Source of the DNA: Paracentrotus lividus
Lineage: Eukaryota > Echinodermata > Echinoidea > Camarodonta > Echinidae
Direction of reading: 5' to 3'
Length of the DNA stretch: 64,000 bases
NCBI GenBank assembly: GCA_940671915.1
Contig: CALNVZ010002100.1
Location: forward strand, 12,550,747-12,614,746
The notes below the pieces were generated by a model. That model worked only from the letters and a program-made list of their open reading frames with translations. It was not told where the DNA came from and made no database searches. The position numbers were made by a program, and so were the translations under genes. Within the stretch, counting starts at the first letter, position 1, and each line of letters opens with the position of its first letter. Below, in pieces: positions 35,346 to 46,894 of the stretch.

Positions 35346-38300
35346 ACATATCAATTCTAGTTGTAAACTTAAGGGGAAGAGGGCGCTATCACTCTACGCA
35401 AAGCGAACGCGGCCATAGACTTTTTGTATTGTTTGCCACAGTATGTTCTCACTTTGAGCCTTTTCTGATTATGGTCGAGCAACTATCTTTTCGAGACCCA
35501 GACATGATATACTTGAATAGTTATATATCATTGCGTAATATGAAATCCGGAGATCTCTGTCAGCAGAAATCTCAGAGCTAACTTATAGCATCGATATCGC
35601 GCGAAGTAAAACAAGAAAGGTCCTAGTCGGACTTGTGTCAAAATTTCGGAAATTCGGCACTATCAAGTGCGAACTCTACTAGAGATTTCGTTAGATATAA
35701 TGTTACGTTGCCAGGGCCGGAGAGATCAAATACAGTCACAATATTGGCCAAATTTGCTCTCAAAATAGCTCATACGCTGTCATAAGGGTCATGCTAATCC
35801 TCGTTATTGACGCATAATTATATAGCATCCCCTTTAGGATCCAGGGATCAAGCATGTTTTTAAAAAGACTTAGAATTCGTCAGCTTATCCGGCAATGTCG
35901 TACATGTCATCTCGATTGTTAAAAAAAACAGTCCTGTCACTTTGAACATTATCACTAACGTATTTACTCGATTGGGTCAATAGTTATCCGCAATATCACA
36001 TGCATGATTGAATGTGACGGCGTCTTCGCAAGAGTGTGAACAAGATCCACTATTTATATCATAATCGTTAGGGGAAGTCATCATCTATGTGAAATAAAAG
36101 ATTGCTGATTACAAACTTTAGCACAATGGTGTTTATAGGGCTTGCCAAAATGAGTCTTTTTCCCCCAATCTGGTCTGAAAGCATCTACCCAGAAACTAGT
36201 GATAATAATAGTTTCAACTTATTTATTAATGTAGCCAGGACTAATTTTTCTTCGAAGATGATCGACTGACAATATCATCTTTACGAGACAGGAGAAGCTT
36301 TTCTTAGGCCGAGATTTTTGTGCGCTAGATAATTGCATGTCGTTGTCAATGCGGTCGTTTCCGCAGCGTTAGCGCAGGTTTTGTTTTTCAAGGGCGCGTG
36401 CAATTTCCACTAAACTCATGAGATGTAATGTATGCGGTTTCCCCACTCACGTCAAATAATGAAGAACGCGTCTTTCTGTTAAGATTTAATGTCATACGTT
36501 AGATTTACATTTCACGTGGAGTAGAATTGATATGGACAAAAAGATCATAGCCCCCTTGAAATTTGAGGGGATAAATAAAGGACCTTCATTAAAATCCTTG
36601 TCCCAAAAGCAAAGGTATGTTGGCCATTCACCCGGGGGAACATCCAATATAACAGAGATCATTGAGGTGACGTGATGTGACTCCAGGCATTTACAGCACT
36701 TTTTTAATCACATTATTTACTAGGTTTTATTAGAATTTGATGTTAACTCAAAGTTCCCTCTTTTTTCCAATTTTTCTTTTTCTTTTTTTTTAAATCTATT
36801 TTTTTTTTTTAAATTATCATCACGTCATAAAGACATATATATATCATCATAAAGGACGTATATCATTCATCTGCCACTGACAGATAATTATGATGGGAAG
36901 GAAGTTTTTTTATCTTCAATTATGAATAAGGTTAACACCGATTGACACCAAAAGTGTGATCGTTTGACGAATACCCCATGATCACTAAATCGTACCGCGC
37001 CAATATTCATTCACTACTATTGGTGAATACACGCTCTGTATATACCCGCTCGTTTGGAGGCAAAAGGTTATACCCGACTGGACCGAAAATTGAAAAGACC
37101 ACATAAAATGTCAAACGAAAGCTAACCCGGGAAGCTAACTTATAAAAAATACAACGATACCATCTTTAAGTGTTTTCTTTTCTAGATAGTATTTCACCCC
37201 CGCCCCCCCCTCAAACTCTCGAAATCGGGAGCTTCTATGTATTTTTTTCCGTCTACGGGCTATAGATTGCTTCAAACAGGTAAGCTTGTCAAAATGGAGT
37301 CTTTCTTATAGCAAATCATGCCTGGACCACGTACGTTCCTCCTTGGATCTTGGCGTGCGCAGCCATATTGTGCGGTGGTCACATGTTTGGATTTCCATGG
37401 TCACATCACGCTCTTAAGTGAATTATCTTGTCTATCTCTCTCTATGCACGGTTACCAATAACAAATAGAAAGTCGTGACTAGATGCAAGTTGTGTTGTGA
37501 CGGATTCGGCGGTCTATTGTCCATCTTGTGCGACGAAGGGGTCGTTCATATTATGTTCGTGTTTGTTTTATATTTTGCAACAAAAATGACAGCTCCAAGA
37601 TTAAGACAAAATAGGTTTAAAAAAATCCACAGATAATGAAACACGAAAATGGCCGACAAGTTGTGGATATACAACCCTTCTACTGTTTGGTATATTGGTG
37701 TTTGAAATATACGGGCATTGAACACACAATGTTTGCGTTCCTATGGTCACTTTTAAGAGTGGCACAAAAGTGACGATCTTATTTTTTTTAACTAAACGCA
37801 AAATATAGAAATATATTGTGCTTTTAATAAAAATCATAATTGTTTTAATATCTCTTCGCCTGTTTTGAAATTATTTTGAAAATAAATATTTGAAATTTTA
37901 ATTAGAAAGTTAACTGAAGCGCGATAACCGTTTTGTTGTTTAAGGAAGGATAGTTTTTTTGACTTGAGGGACGCCCCTTTGAAATCAGTGTAAAATACCT
38001 ATCTGCTTTTTTCAAGCAAATAAAATCGCATAAGATTGCGTAAACAAAGTACATTTTCAATCATTAATGTCAAATGCGTTTATTTAATGATCTTTAATGT
38101 TGATATCAAATCAATCGAAATTAAAATTTGGAGTGATGGAAATAACTAATGTAATGTCTAATTTTCCGTTGGGGCTTAATGGCTGCAGTAAACAGGAAAA
38201 CAATTAATTAAATAAATTGTATTCGAAACTCGCAAAGAAAATAATGTCAGCGTTGCGTTAAGAGGCTATAGTTCCGCGCAGCGACTATCGGCCTAAGTGT

Positions 38301-38640
38301 TTCTAGTCCATCCGGTGTTTGGTTAATGATATTCACGTGGGTTTTCACAAGTGATTATTCCAGGATGTGTCTCCAAGTCAAAAACACTATCCTCCTTAAA
38401 ACCAAACAACAGGTATCGGTTTCGCAGGTAACGTTCTAATTAACATTTCATATTCTTTTTTTCAAAATAGCATTGCAAAAGGGAAAAGATATTGAAAACT
38501 ATGATGTTTATAAACCCGGGCAAAATTCGTCGTTTGATTGCAGGCAGGCTTCAAGAATGGCATAAAATAACTTGGAGGCGAAATAAATTCCAAATTGTTT
38601 GTCGAATTGGTTTATTTTGAAGTTACACCGCATCTCCTAT
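35346..38640. other. Unassigned, mostly A/T-rich sequence
   Basis: No family-matching ORF, RNA gene or repeat shared with the rest of the window was found. A short C run occurs at 37,198-37,211 and T-rich tracts at 36,770-36,812. The segment 38,300-38,450 contains several donor-like gtatcg and gtaacg steps, but nothing that defines an exon. Confidence 0.5.
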
Positions 38641-38677
38641 TCAACGATGCATATGGCAACCATTTTGGCCACTTTTG

Positions 38678-38854
38678 ATGTATTTCGTGTTTTTTTTAAA
38701 TTTTGCTGTCGCAAGCATCGTCTTCACTCGGCATGAGAAAAACATCTACAACAGAATTACGACCGCTCGCGTTGCACACGAAAAGCTACGTGCGCGCCGC
38801 CAACGTCTTAAACGCAACATTGGCGCCCTACGCAGGAGAACACTAACGCATACG
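38678..38854 (+). CDS. Candidate 5' coding exon, small membrane-anchored basic protein
   Basis: Starting at an ATG preceded by a TTG codon, the frame encodes a hydrophobic N terminus (MYFVFFLNFAVASIVF), which could be a signal anchor, followed by a strongly basic, probably helical segment (HEKLRARRQRLKRN, ALRRR). At 38,854 the frame meets acg|gtgaga, a good match to a 5' splice donor, and reading through it gives only 12 more codons. I do not recognise the protein. The case for a real exon is a plausible start, topology and donor; the case against is the short length and lack of homology. A different frame from the ATG at 38,648 closes earlier. Confidence 0.28.
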
Positions 38855-38859
38855 GTGAG

Positions 38860-40085
38860 AAACGAGGTATGCGTGGGACGGCCATTATGACGCGTATTAA
38901 TGCCGTATGGCATCTACGTCATTCACACCGCGCAACTGAAATAGATTATTTGGGATGAGGCGGGCCTGGGATTTGAGTGTGGATCATCTTTTGTATAAAT
39001 AACATGGATGATGAAAAATGAGTTTTATTTTTTACGTATAGCCTATACCCACCTAGCTTTCCCTCGGTAATGGTATTCACTCCTATCGAGATCTTTTAAA
39101 CGCAGATTGTCGTTTTGGCCCTCGATGGAGGAACCGCGTGTTTGTTTGCTTGGAAATGGGGCTACAAAAGAATCGCTAAGGGCAACTTCCCGGTTTCATG
39201 AAACGATGACATCATCATGTTGCTCGCTCATTTTTACACGGGCATCCTCCAACGTGACAGTAGAGGATGACATGTTTGCACGCTGACGGTGAATGGAATA
39301 ACATTTCTAGAATGAATTTCCTGATCATGATGGCAATTTCGTCATGTGATCTTTTCAAAATCATAATTTTGTGAGACGTCTCTACAGGAAATTAAAGAAA
39401 TATGAAATAATCAAATCCATTCTTCATGACACAAATTTAACTTCAATATTTTTTTCTAAAATGTATTTATTAATAAGAAATATATACTCTCATTATGAAT
39501 CATTAAAAATATGTATAATGTTTAGCATTGGAAGGTTTCACGGTGCAAAAAGTATTCTTTCTTGAGGTAATGAGTGGTCCTGAAAAGGATTATACCCACT
39601 CTCAACATTTAGTTGAGCATGTTTCTCATCGTGTTCAGGAGAATGAGTCAAAGTTGTATAAAAAAATGTAAATAACTGTATTTACTATAGTGGTTGTATT
39701 ATTCACATCTCCCATATACGTGTAATTCCTTATATTATTTCTCTGACATAAGTCTTTTGCGAAATGCACTTAATGTTTATTTTAATAGTTTAACGTAAAC
39801 TTTGATGTAATTTAGTCTTTTTAACCACACATATTTTTAATTTCATCTTAATGACTCCCTTGTAAAATCAGCATATCATTCTTAACCCCACTGCTTTTAA
39901 AGACAACGTTAAAGAAATGACATCTTTAAACTTTTTGCGATCTTTTTTCATTTCGGTTACATTCTAAATGCACCATCAAACTCAAGTGCCACTGGCAAAT
40001 AACATACATAACAGATGTAGAGTCCCTTCATACTGCTGCATACTGCCGTCTATCGACTAAAAAGTACCAGGCGTTGGGTATGAGT
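38860..40085. other. Unassigned sequence
   Basis: No convincing ORF, repeat or RNA gene. The stretch 39,360-39,560 has a 64-codon open frame of low-complexity hydrophobic and basic character without family resemblance. Confidence 0.5.
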
Positions 40086-40089
40086 ATGA

Positions 40090-40400
40090 GTATGTGATTT
40101 TATTTTATTTTATTTATTGTTTCACATTCCACAAGAATACATTTCATAAAATCAGTAAGATTAAGCATGGTGACAAAATAACAATTATTACATGATAAGG
40201 CATAACGTGAAATATGAGGAACCTATTAAAAAGCAAGCTTTAATAATATAGGTTCCCACAGACGAAACCAATAATATTAACGCAATGCAGTCAGACAAAA
40301 TAAAGACGTGATTTAAAACGAAACGTACTGAAAGTTGATTACAACCGCTTATCATGTGTGATAAACATAGATAGTGAATAAAGGGAACCACACCTAATCT
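40090..40400 (-). mobile_element. Possible LINE 3' tail
   Basis: A short (attttattttatttt) run followed by cacattccacaagaatacat resembles, on the minus strand, the A-rich 3' terminus of LINE 3' UTRs. An inner imperfect palindrome (ggaacctattaaaaagcaag and its partner ending ataggttccc) lies at 40,218-40,258. There is no coding evidence, so the call rests on composition and memory. Confidence 0.3.
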
Positions 40401-40999
40401 TTTACTACATTAGTGATACTATCCGAGTGTAATAATAACTAGCAAAGAAAATCCCATCGACATTGAAAAAAATTAAGATAGTCATGATAGTACACGAAAG
40501 TATAAATAAATTGATTTCGTAGAGTTCCATCATTGTCATATTTTGACGATTGCATATTTATTTATAGAATTATATATATTCCCCCCTATTCAACATACTA
40601 GTATACCGAGCATATACAGTTAGTTAACAACCAAAATATGATTGGGCACACATTCATCCATGTTGAAAATTGTATATATACCACCCCCTCCCCCCCCCCG
40701 GGCCAGTGAGGGTCGGTGAAGGACTAACATTCCACGATACTTGTTCTTATTTTAGAAATCTATTTCATAAAAGTTTATAGATAATTTTATACTGTTGGTG
40801 GGTATAATGCGATTTGGCGTAAATGTTCGTTACGTCTGTTATAGGAAATACAAAATATTCATGCATTTAGATGTCTTATTATCGGGCCCACATGGAGTAT
40901 ATCAATGATTTATGTACCGTAGAGAGTCCTGCTATGATGACGCCATACCCTAACCGGCTACACACACCCACATAACACTGACAACTGATTGGGTGCTGC

Positions 41000-41354
41000 T
41001 GGTTTTCCGAAGGTTCGTTTGTCCGAAAATGAAATAGGGTTCGCTATTCCGAAAGTTCGTTAGTTTGGAAATTAAATAGGTTTCGTAATTCGGACGTTGT
41101 TATTCCGAAGGTTTTTTTTTCGGAGGTTCACTGTTCCCAAGGTTCGTCGGTCAAAAAATGAAATAGGATTCTTTGTTACAAAGGTTCGTTTATCCAAAGA
41201 TTCGTTCGTCCAAAAATGAAATAGGGTTCATTGTTTCGAAGGTTCGCTTCTCCAAAAATGAAATAAGATTCGGTGTTTGGAAGGTTTGTTGGTCAAAGAG
41301 TGATAATGGATTTGTTGTTCCAAAGTTTCGTTTGCCCGAATTTGTTCTTTTGTC

Positions 41355-41387
<33 letters not shown>

Positions 41388-41766
41388 AAGAAAAAGAAAT
41401 ATGATTCGTAAGTCCGAAAAATAAGATTAGATATAGGTTCATTCGTCAGAAAATGAAATAGGGTTTGCAAATTCAGTATTGAAATTAGGTAAACGTTATT
41501 CCAAAGGTAATTTGGTCCGAGAATGAAATACATTTCGCATGTCTTACGAATCCTATCAAATTTTCGGACCCACGAACCCTTTGTCTTTTTCGGACCTACG
41601 ATTACGAACCATATATTATTTCGGACCAACGAACCCCATTTCATTTTCGGACAAACGAAGTCTATTCCTTTTTCGAAACAACGAACCTTTGAACTACTGT
41701 ATAAAGTGCTCGAACAAGCTCATTCAATTTTCGGACAAACGAACCTCTCTTCATTTTCGGACATAA
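41000..41766. mobile_element. Fold-back repeat of ttcgtttgtccgaa units, copy 1
   Basis: From 41,000 to about 41,510 degenerate units of the form ccgaaggttcgtttgtccga followed by aaatgaaataggg repeat head to tail. From about 41,515 to 41,766 the same unit runs in the opposite orientation (cggacaaacgaac, ttcattttcgga). The two arms could pair into an imperfect hairpin. A 30-base A run (41,356-41,385) interrupts the left arm. A second copy with the same mirrored plan lies at 55,593-56,060. No coding function; the short ORFs here translate repeat units. Confidence 0.8.
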
Positions 41767-42030
41767 GTACATTAACTTTAAGTAGGTTTATAGGAAATGT
41801 GCGAGTACGGACAATAGAACTCTCTCCTTTTTGTTTTCGATTTGTGGTTTCGTGGTGCTTGGTAAACTTCTTAAAGCAGTAAATAGAGGACAAAGTACTT
41901 TTGTCTTTTATGGCCAAGAAATACAATTTGAAGTGGAAAACGGTTTTGATCATAAAGATATCTTCGAGTGATAGGTAGAAATGCGTTACATCTGTGTAAA
42001 AGCATTTGCACTAAACCTTAGCAGACACAT

Positions 42031-43584
42031 GGGTGTCGATTGTGGGGGGGATGGGGGGGATGGTGTGTACAATCATCCCCCCCAATATTTTGATATCAAG
42101 AAAATAAAAAATATCATATTGTATGCATATAAATTTACCAATTACAAATTCGTTATCATATAAAACCCTTTAATGACATTATTATATTATGTTGCAGTCT
42201 AAAATGCATGTTTCTGACATTCAAAAATCCAAAATTTTCTCACTCTTTCGTTAATCTTTCTCGTGTGTGCCTGATATATTTTAGTAATCATGTAATACAC
42301 AAAACACCGTGTAGATAATGCAAGCGTAGATGTTTCACTATTCACAATTGAAGAAAAAAAAATAATTCTAATCGATGATAATCAGGGGCACCAAGTAAAA
42401 CTGAAGGCATAAGTATTCCCCCTCAAATATCCACGATGGTTTTGATAAAATAAATATGAAAAATAAAGAGTCTGTAACGCTTATCTCGGCTCTTCATCGA
42501 CAAGGTAACATTTTTTGGACTCGGACCATTGTTTATATAATACACTTCCACTATTCTCCGGAGGCTAAATGCCCTCTTTTCAAATTAGTCGCTACCTTGC
42601 TCTCAAATTTCAGATAACTGTTAAAAATTGCCTAAAAATTTTCAGCTCGCGCTTCGCGCTCGCATAATATAAGATAGTGCAAACTGCACTTGATTTTTTC
42701 ATCTTTTATGCATATGTATTAACGTCACGATGGTACGTTTAAAACACAAACTCCCTCCCCGTCAGGGGATTCTTCATCAGGTCACTATTATTGAGAAAAA
42801 TTTTCAGCTCGCGCTTCGCGCTCGCATAATATTACCCTAACTGGAATTCGTCCATATTCATATAAATTTGCGTTTGTTGGCATTACGTCATGATGTTCCG
42901 CTTCTAATCACCAGTTAAAGCCCCCTGGCCCTCCATCATGCTTGTAACTCTACAAATACCATGTCTCAGTTCAATAATTGAGAAAATTTTAAATTACAGC
43001 CCTATGAATTCGACAATATAATAGTGCTCGTATGCATAATAATGTACATTTGTGTATATCTATAGACATTACATCATGATGGCCCCCTTAAATAAACCAG
43101 ATAAAGCCCCTTCCTCGTTTTGCGTTCGCTTTATTCTACAATATAATGTCCCATTTCATGTCACTATTATTAAGAAAATTTTCAGCTCGCGCTTCGCGCT
43201 CGCATAATGAATTTGAAAATATGTTCTATAGTAGATACTCACATGCATGCATGTGTGTGTTATCTGTAGCCGTTAAATCATCATGGTCCCCCTTTAACAA
43301 ACCAGTTAAAGCCCCTTCCTCGTTTCGCGCTCGCATTATGCTACAAATGCACCCTTTTATGTCTCTATTATTGAGAAAATTTTCAGCTCGCGCTTCGCGC
43401 TCGCATTATACAATAGGCCTACATTTTGTTCAATATTTATATGCATGTGTGTATACAAGCATTACCCCGCCCCTAACAATGGACACTGCGATCATATACT
43501 AGTATACCATCATATGTGTCACATTGAAGAAAAGAGGAAATATCGACGATCATCCCCCCCAATCGCCAAAACAAATCGACACCG
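42031..43584. mobile_element. Non-autonomous element with gtgtcgatt termini and G-rich subterminal blocks
   Basis: The left end reads gggtgtcgattgtggggggg and the right end is ggtgtcgatt on the opposite strand (aaatcgacaccg at 43,573-43,584), next to a C-run block (catccccccc). The left end also contains a local hairpin between gggggggatggtg and caatcatccccccc. Inside is the tandem array described at 42,640-43,410. The inverted match is short, so the boundary call is moderate. Confidence 0.55.
42640..43410 (+). repeat. ~190-bp tandem units with a ctcgcgcttcgcgctcgc hairpin
   Basis: The block ttttcagctcgcgcttcgcg followed by ctcgcataat occurs at about 42,641, 42,802, 43,177 and 43,380. A diverged unit without the hairpin lies near 42,975 (aataattgagaaaattttaa). 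Between hairpins, units share accagttaaagcccc, ttattgagaaaattt and an attac/aaatcatcatgg-type block. The hairpin core is nearly palindromic (gagcgcgaagcgcgagc on the other strand), and the same motif occurs singly at 2,507 and in altered form at 4,020. Unit length is 160-200 bases. Confidence 0.75.
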
Positions 43585-43589
43585 TTGGC

Positions 43590-44090
43590 AGACAGATGAT
43601 ACATATTTTTGAAATAAAATGATGCTCCAGATTTTATGGTAGTTGTTCCAGTATGAATAAAACTTGGCGAATGTGAAACTTTTTCTTTTAAATTGCAATT
43701 AACTCCTTTCCCCCTTATGAGAGAAATAGAGAGGAGAGAGTGAGAGAGATCATGATACTCAGATTTTATATTACAAAGCTGGCGCTAAAGAAAGATTATA
43801 GTGACGAGGGAGAAAATTCACTTCATCATAAAAACACCTGTGCCGACTTATGTTCGATCCAGTAGAATGAATGAAAAGAAACATTTAATCGACCGACCGA
43901 TTTCTGCTGAAATAGAACAAAAACAAGTTGCAGTGCCCATTCTCCAGCTTATTAGAATTATACTATTTCCTCTTTTTATACCGTCTGTAATCCAGACGTG
44001 TTTTATTCAAAGTATGTACTTTTTCATGTTTTCTTGAGGGCATTCGATCTTTGTTGTATTTATTAGTATTTGTAAAGGCATTCCTAATGG
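43590..44090. other. Unassigned sequence between elements
   Basis: A/T-rich with a short (ag)n-rich stretch at 43,725-43,750. The 78-codon frame at 43,801-44,037 has no family resemblance. No other feature seen. Confidence 0.5.
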
Positions 44091-44102
44091 ATGTCGGGGG
44101 TT

Positions 44103-44317
44103 CTAGGACAATTACACCCTGGACAATCACCCCCGGACAATTACCCCCGGACAATACTACTAACCCCCCCCCGAGACATTGACCCCCCGGGACCAATCAC
44201 CCCCGGACAATTACCCCCGAGGACGTACCGGATTGGACAACCCCCGGAACAATTACCCCCGGACAATAACCCCCGGAAAATTACCCCCGGACAATAACCC
44301 CCGGACAATTAGCCCCT
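44103..44317 (+). repeat. Minisatellite arm, copy A left
   Basis: About a dozen units approximating ggacaattaccccc (14-16 bases) with several variants such as ggaccaatcaccccc. The 14-base period gives a 42-base, 14-codon periodicity in translation, which explains the repetitive Pro/Asn/Tyr ORFs here. Confidence 0.85.
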
Positions 44318-44767
44318 CATTGGCATTGATGTTGGAATCAAGCGGCGCCATTCTGAGTCTCGTCCGTTGTCGCAGGTTTTTGAATTATTTTCTGCTTGAT
44401 GTTATCTTAATGACTTTCTCTTTCTCTTCCTCTATTATATTTTTCTTTTTCCTTTTCTCTTTCTTTCTCTCTCTCTCACTTTCTTTCCTTTTTTTCGTTG
44501 CTTTTTCCCTTTTTTCCCTTTTCGCCTTCTGCGCCTATATGCATCAGAAAATATTTAAACTGGCCCTCATATATCCTTTTTTTTTCTGTAGAAAAATAGA
44601 GTTGAACAATTCTGAAAGTTACACTATAAACAAAATCATCACATAATAGGTTGAATATTCTCTGCGATTATCTCTGACATCTCTGATTCCAATTGATCTT
44701 ATATTTATTTATTTTTGTTTCGCCTGAACGAAGTTCGGCACAGACCTAGTAATCACTTTTCCTGTTA

Positions 44768-45009
44768 AGGCGTCATCACACCGAGTCCGGTCCGGGTCAC
44801 GGCACGGGCCCGTTCCGGTTCAACAATGGGCAAAAACGGTCAAAATGAATTGGCCGTGGACTATTGCAATGAGACTGGTCACAACAAACACGGGCTGGGC
44901 CGTACTAGCCGGAACGGCCACCGGTGCGGTTTTTATGGGATCGCTCTTGGAGCGATTTGAGACGGTTTGCCGTTCCGGTCACCGGACCGGACTCGGTGTG
45001 ACGAGGCCT
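44768..45009. mobile_element. PIF/Harbinger-type MITE inserted in copy A
   Basis: A 242-bp insertion with inverted termini: aggcgtcatcacaccgagtc on the left and gactcggtgtgacgaggcct on the right. It is flanked by TTA at 44,765-44,767 and 45,010-45,012. The matching position in the inverted copy B (51,106-51,118, cctgttagtc on the minus strand) has a single TTA and no insert. A 3-bp TWA target duplication is the hallmark of PIF/Harbinger elements, and no transposase is encoded here. The 74-codon frame across it is an artefact. Confidence 0.8.
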
Positions 45010-45014
45010 TTAGT

Positions 45015-45570
45015 CTGTTGGTCTGTTAGTCTGTTAATGAAAATATCAAAGTTTTTAGTTTTTGTTTAACTTGCCTCATTTCTTTATTTCTGCCGCATTT
45101 TGTGTTCACACTTAGTCAAATGATACTTGGGTAATAACAAATATGTGTCCGATAAGGATGATGGGATCAACGGTCATCTAGCGGGTCAAAGGTCAATGAT
45201 TACGGGCCATTGTTAACAAAAATGTTTTAAAGTTTTGTTTACTTGTCATCATTTCTTTAATTTCTCCATCAATTGTGTTTCACACTTGGTACAAAATGAT
45301 TCTTTGAGGTACATACCCACATCGTGTATTTTTGAAGGAATGTAGATCAAAGGTCAGATAGGGGTCAAAATGGCTCAACTTAAAGTCGCTTTTCTTAAAC
45401 TTTTAATTTAACTTTCACTCATTTTGTAGCACAGTTTTGTTTCACGGCCAGTGGTATAAAATTATCCTTGAGTTAATACTTGATTTGAACAAGTGATGAG
45501 TCAAAGTCATTATAGGGTCAAAAGGTCATTAAAGGTCAAAAGGTCATATTGCGTTTTATTGATAGCGAAA
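45015..45570 (-). promoter_or_regulatory. TGACCT module in copy A, clustered AGGTCA direct repeats
   Basis: Three diverged ~170-bp units each contain nuclear-receptor-type half-sites. The clearest are gggtcaaaggtca (45,183-45,195, a DR1), gatcaaaggtca (45,345 on), gggtcaaaaggtca (45,515-45,528, DR2) and aggtcaaaaggtca (45,533-45,546, DR2). Units also share a tttctttatttct/atttctccat block. It is seen in opposite orientation at 50,585-51,160. Whether any receptor binds is unknown; the module may just be a repeat that happens to hold such sites. Confidence 0.5.
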
Positions 45571-46023
45571 TCAGCGAGACTCATGGTTCACGCGAACAGA
45601 CCTTGTTTTGTTTATTTTTCAACGAAAAATCAAGGAAAATAGATAAACCCTTGGTCTGAGCCATGGTTTAAGGCGCGCAAAAAAGCCATAATTAAAACTC
45701 TATAAATTACAGATAAAGTGAAAGTGATAAACTAATAGCCCAATAATAAAATTATGCAAAAATAAGTTAATCGTAAAATTAAATTGTCATACATAAGTTA
45801 TTTTTCACTTTATATTGTTAATTTATGGAGTCATTAAGAATTATGGCGCGCCCACGTGATTTGCAGAAATCCCACTGTCGGGAATATGAGGGCCAAGTTT
45901 AACATATTTAATGATGCAAATGCGTATTCAAATGGGGGGGCTGGGGCGCAAGCCCCCCCCCATTTTCATGGCGCAGAAGCGCGCTGCTAAACAAACAAAA
46001 ATCGGTGGGGAAAGGAGGGTGGG

Positions 46024-46095
46024 GAGTTGTGGGTCGAATGCATAGTCGGGAGGAATGACGATGCAGAAGGTAATGCGGTTGCCGAACCCTCCATT
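46024..46095 (+). other. tRNA-like segment in copy A, degenerate
   Basis: It aligns with the better preserved tRNA-like segment of copy B (50,012-50,083, minus strand): gttgtgggtcgaatgcatag corresponds to the A-box side and gcggttgccgaaccctcc to the B-box side. The B-box consensus ggttcgaatcc is damaged to ggttgccgaaccc. Not a functional tRNA. Confidence 0.55.
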
Positions 46096-46535
46096 CCACT
46101 AACTGTCCTTCGTAAGTATTAATCCTACAATTTGCCACGACTTGACCAGTAAGGTAAATGGTATTCGCTGTAGGAGAAATTCATCGAATGCCTAAAGCGC
46201 CCTTTATTAGTGCAGGCAATGCTATGCTGGTAATAATATTAGCTGCCCACTGAATAGTTACGTAGATATCGGCGTTAATTATAAATGCTTAATATTCATT
46301 GTTATATATAATGGAAAGGGGAAAAAGAGGGGAAAAGGGAAAAAATAAGAAATTAGATAGAGAAAACGGGAGAGAGACGAGATAGAGAGAGAGAAAGGGA
46401 AAGATAAAGAGAAAGCGCATTAAGATGAGATCCAACAAGTAGAAAAATAATTCGAAAGAACTTGCTACAAGGCGAGACTCCAACAATTGGGCGCTGCTTA
46501 GATTCTAACATCAATTGCCAGTGGAGGGGAGAGGA

Positions 46536-46655
46536 GGGGGTAATTGTCCGGGGTTAATTGTTTCTCGTGTAAACTGTCCGGGTAAATTGTCCTTGGGGTA
46601 ATTCGTCCGAAGGGTAGTTGTCCGGCTGTAATTTATCCGGGGTATAATTGTCCCT
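46536..46655 (-). repeat. Minisatellite arm, copy A right, decayed
   Basis: Inverted units approximating gggggtaattgtccgg with many changes (gtaaactgtccgg, gtaattcgtccg, gtagttgtccgg). It ends at about 46,655 in ataattgtccctgatacggg. Reverse-complemented, that flank resembles the sequence just outside copy B (ccgtatcaggacaattac at 49,179), so the true terminus may include cgtatca. Confidence 0.75.
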
Positions 46656-46699
46656 GATACGGGAGTGTCAGAATTTCAATTAAAACTGGCTCTCATATT

Positions 46700-46890
46700 C
46701 GTTTATGTCTTCGCGGAAACTTTGTCACGTGATACGTCGGTCGGAGGAGGAACGGAGACGTATCGCGAACTACACAGAAGAACTTGAGTAAGTAGCGAGA
46801 ATGTCAGTAAGAGCACAAGCCATAGTTTTCGAGTCTCCGCAGACATTGATGCATTCAGTCGCTACGATGTCTCCGCCGTGGAAATGCCCT
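46700..46890. mobile_element. Possible degraded gacgtctc MITE
   Basis: The segment opens with tcttcgcggaaactttg and closes near gatgtctccgccgtggaaat, echoing both termini of the MITE family, with ggagacgtatcgcgaact inside. Divergence is high and indels are common. Either an old copy or locally poor sequence. Confidence 0.35.
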
Positions 46891-46894
46891 GTTA

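Larger units (their letters stand above)
44100..46660 (+). mobile_element. Minisatellite-ended fold-back element, copy A
   Basis: This ~2.6 kb element is repeated in opposite orientation at 49,190-51,832. Its plan from left to right: a ggacaattaccccc array; a conserved subterminal block (cattgatgttggaatcaagc to about 44,410); a C/T-rich tract; an inner inverted-repeat end (catcagaaaatat, 44,538-44,578); the TGACCT module with an inserted MITE; an A/T-rich section; the opposite inner end (aatatgagggcca, 45,882); a tRNA-like segment; an A/G-rich tract; the inverted subterminal block; and a decayed gggggtaattgtccgg array. The outer arms, including tracts, are about 400-500 bases. No transposase ORF is present, so it is non-autonomous or dead. 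The superfamily is unknown. Confidence 0.85.

Noticed and set aside
35318..35581. 87-codon ORF
   Set aside because: It starts in the terminal inverted repeat of a non-autonomous element and shows no family resemblance or splice signals.
41228..41882. ORFs of 119-138 codons on both strands
   Set aside because: They are made from ttcgtttgtccgaa repeat units and the poly-A run, and open on both strands over the same DNA.
43146..43502. 118-codon ORF with a repeated FMSLLLRKFSARASRSH segment
   Set aside because: The repetition reflects the ~190-bp tandem unit that contains the ctcgcgcttcgcgctcgc hairpin.
44845..45069. 74-codon ORF
   Set aside because: It lies mostly within the Harbinger-type MITE and is interrupted by its right boundary.
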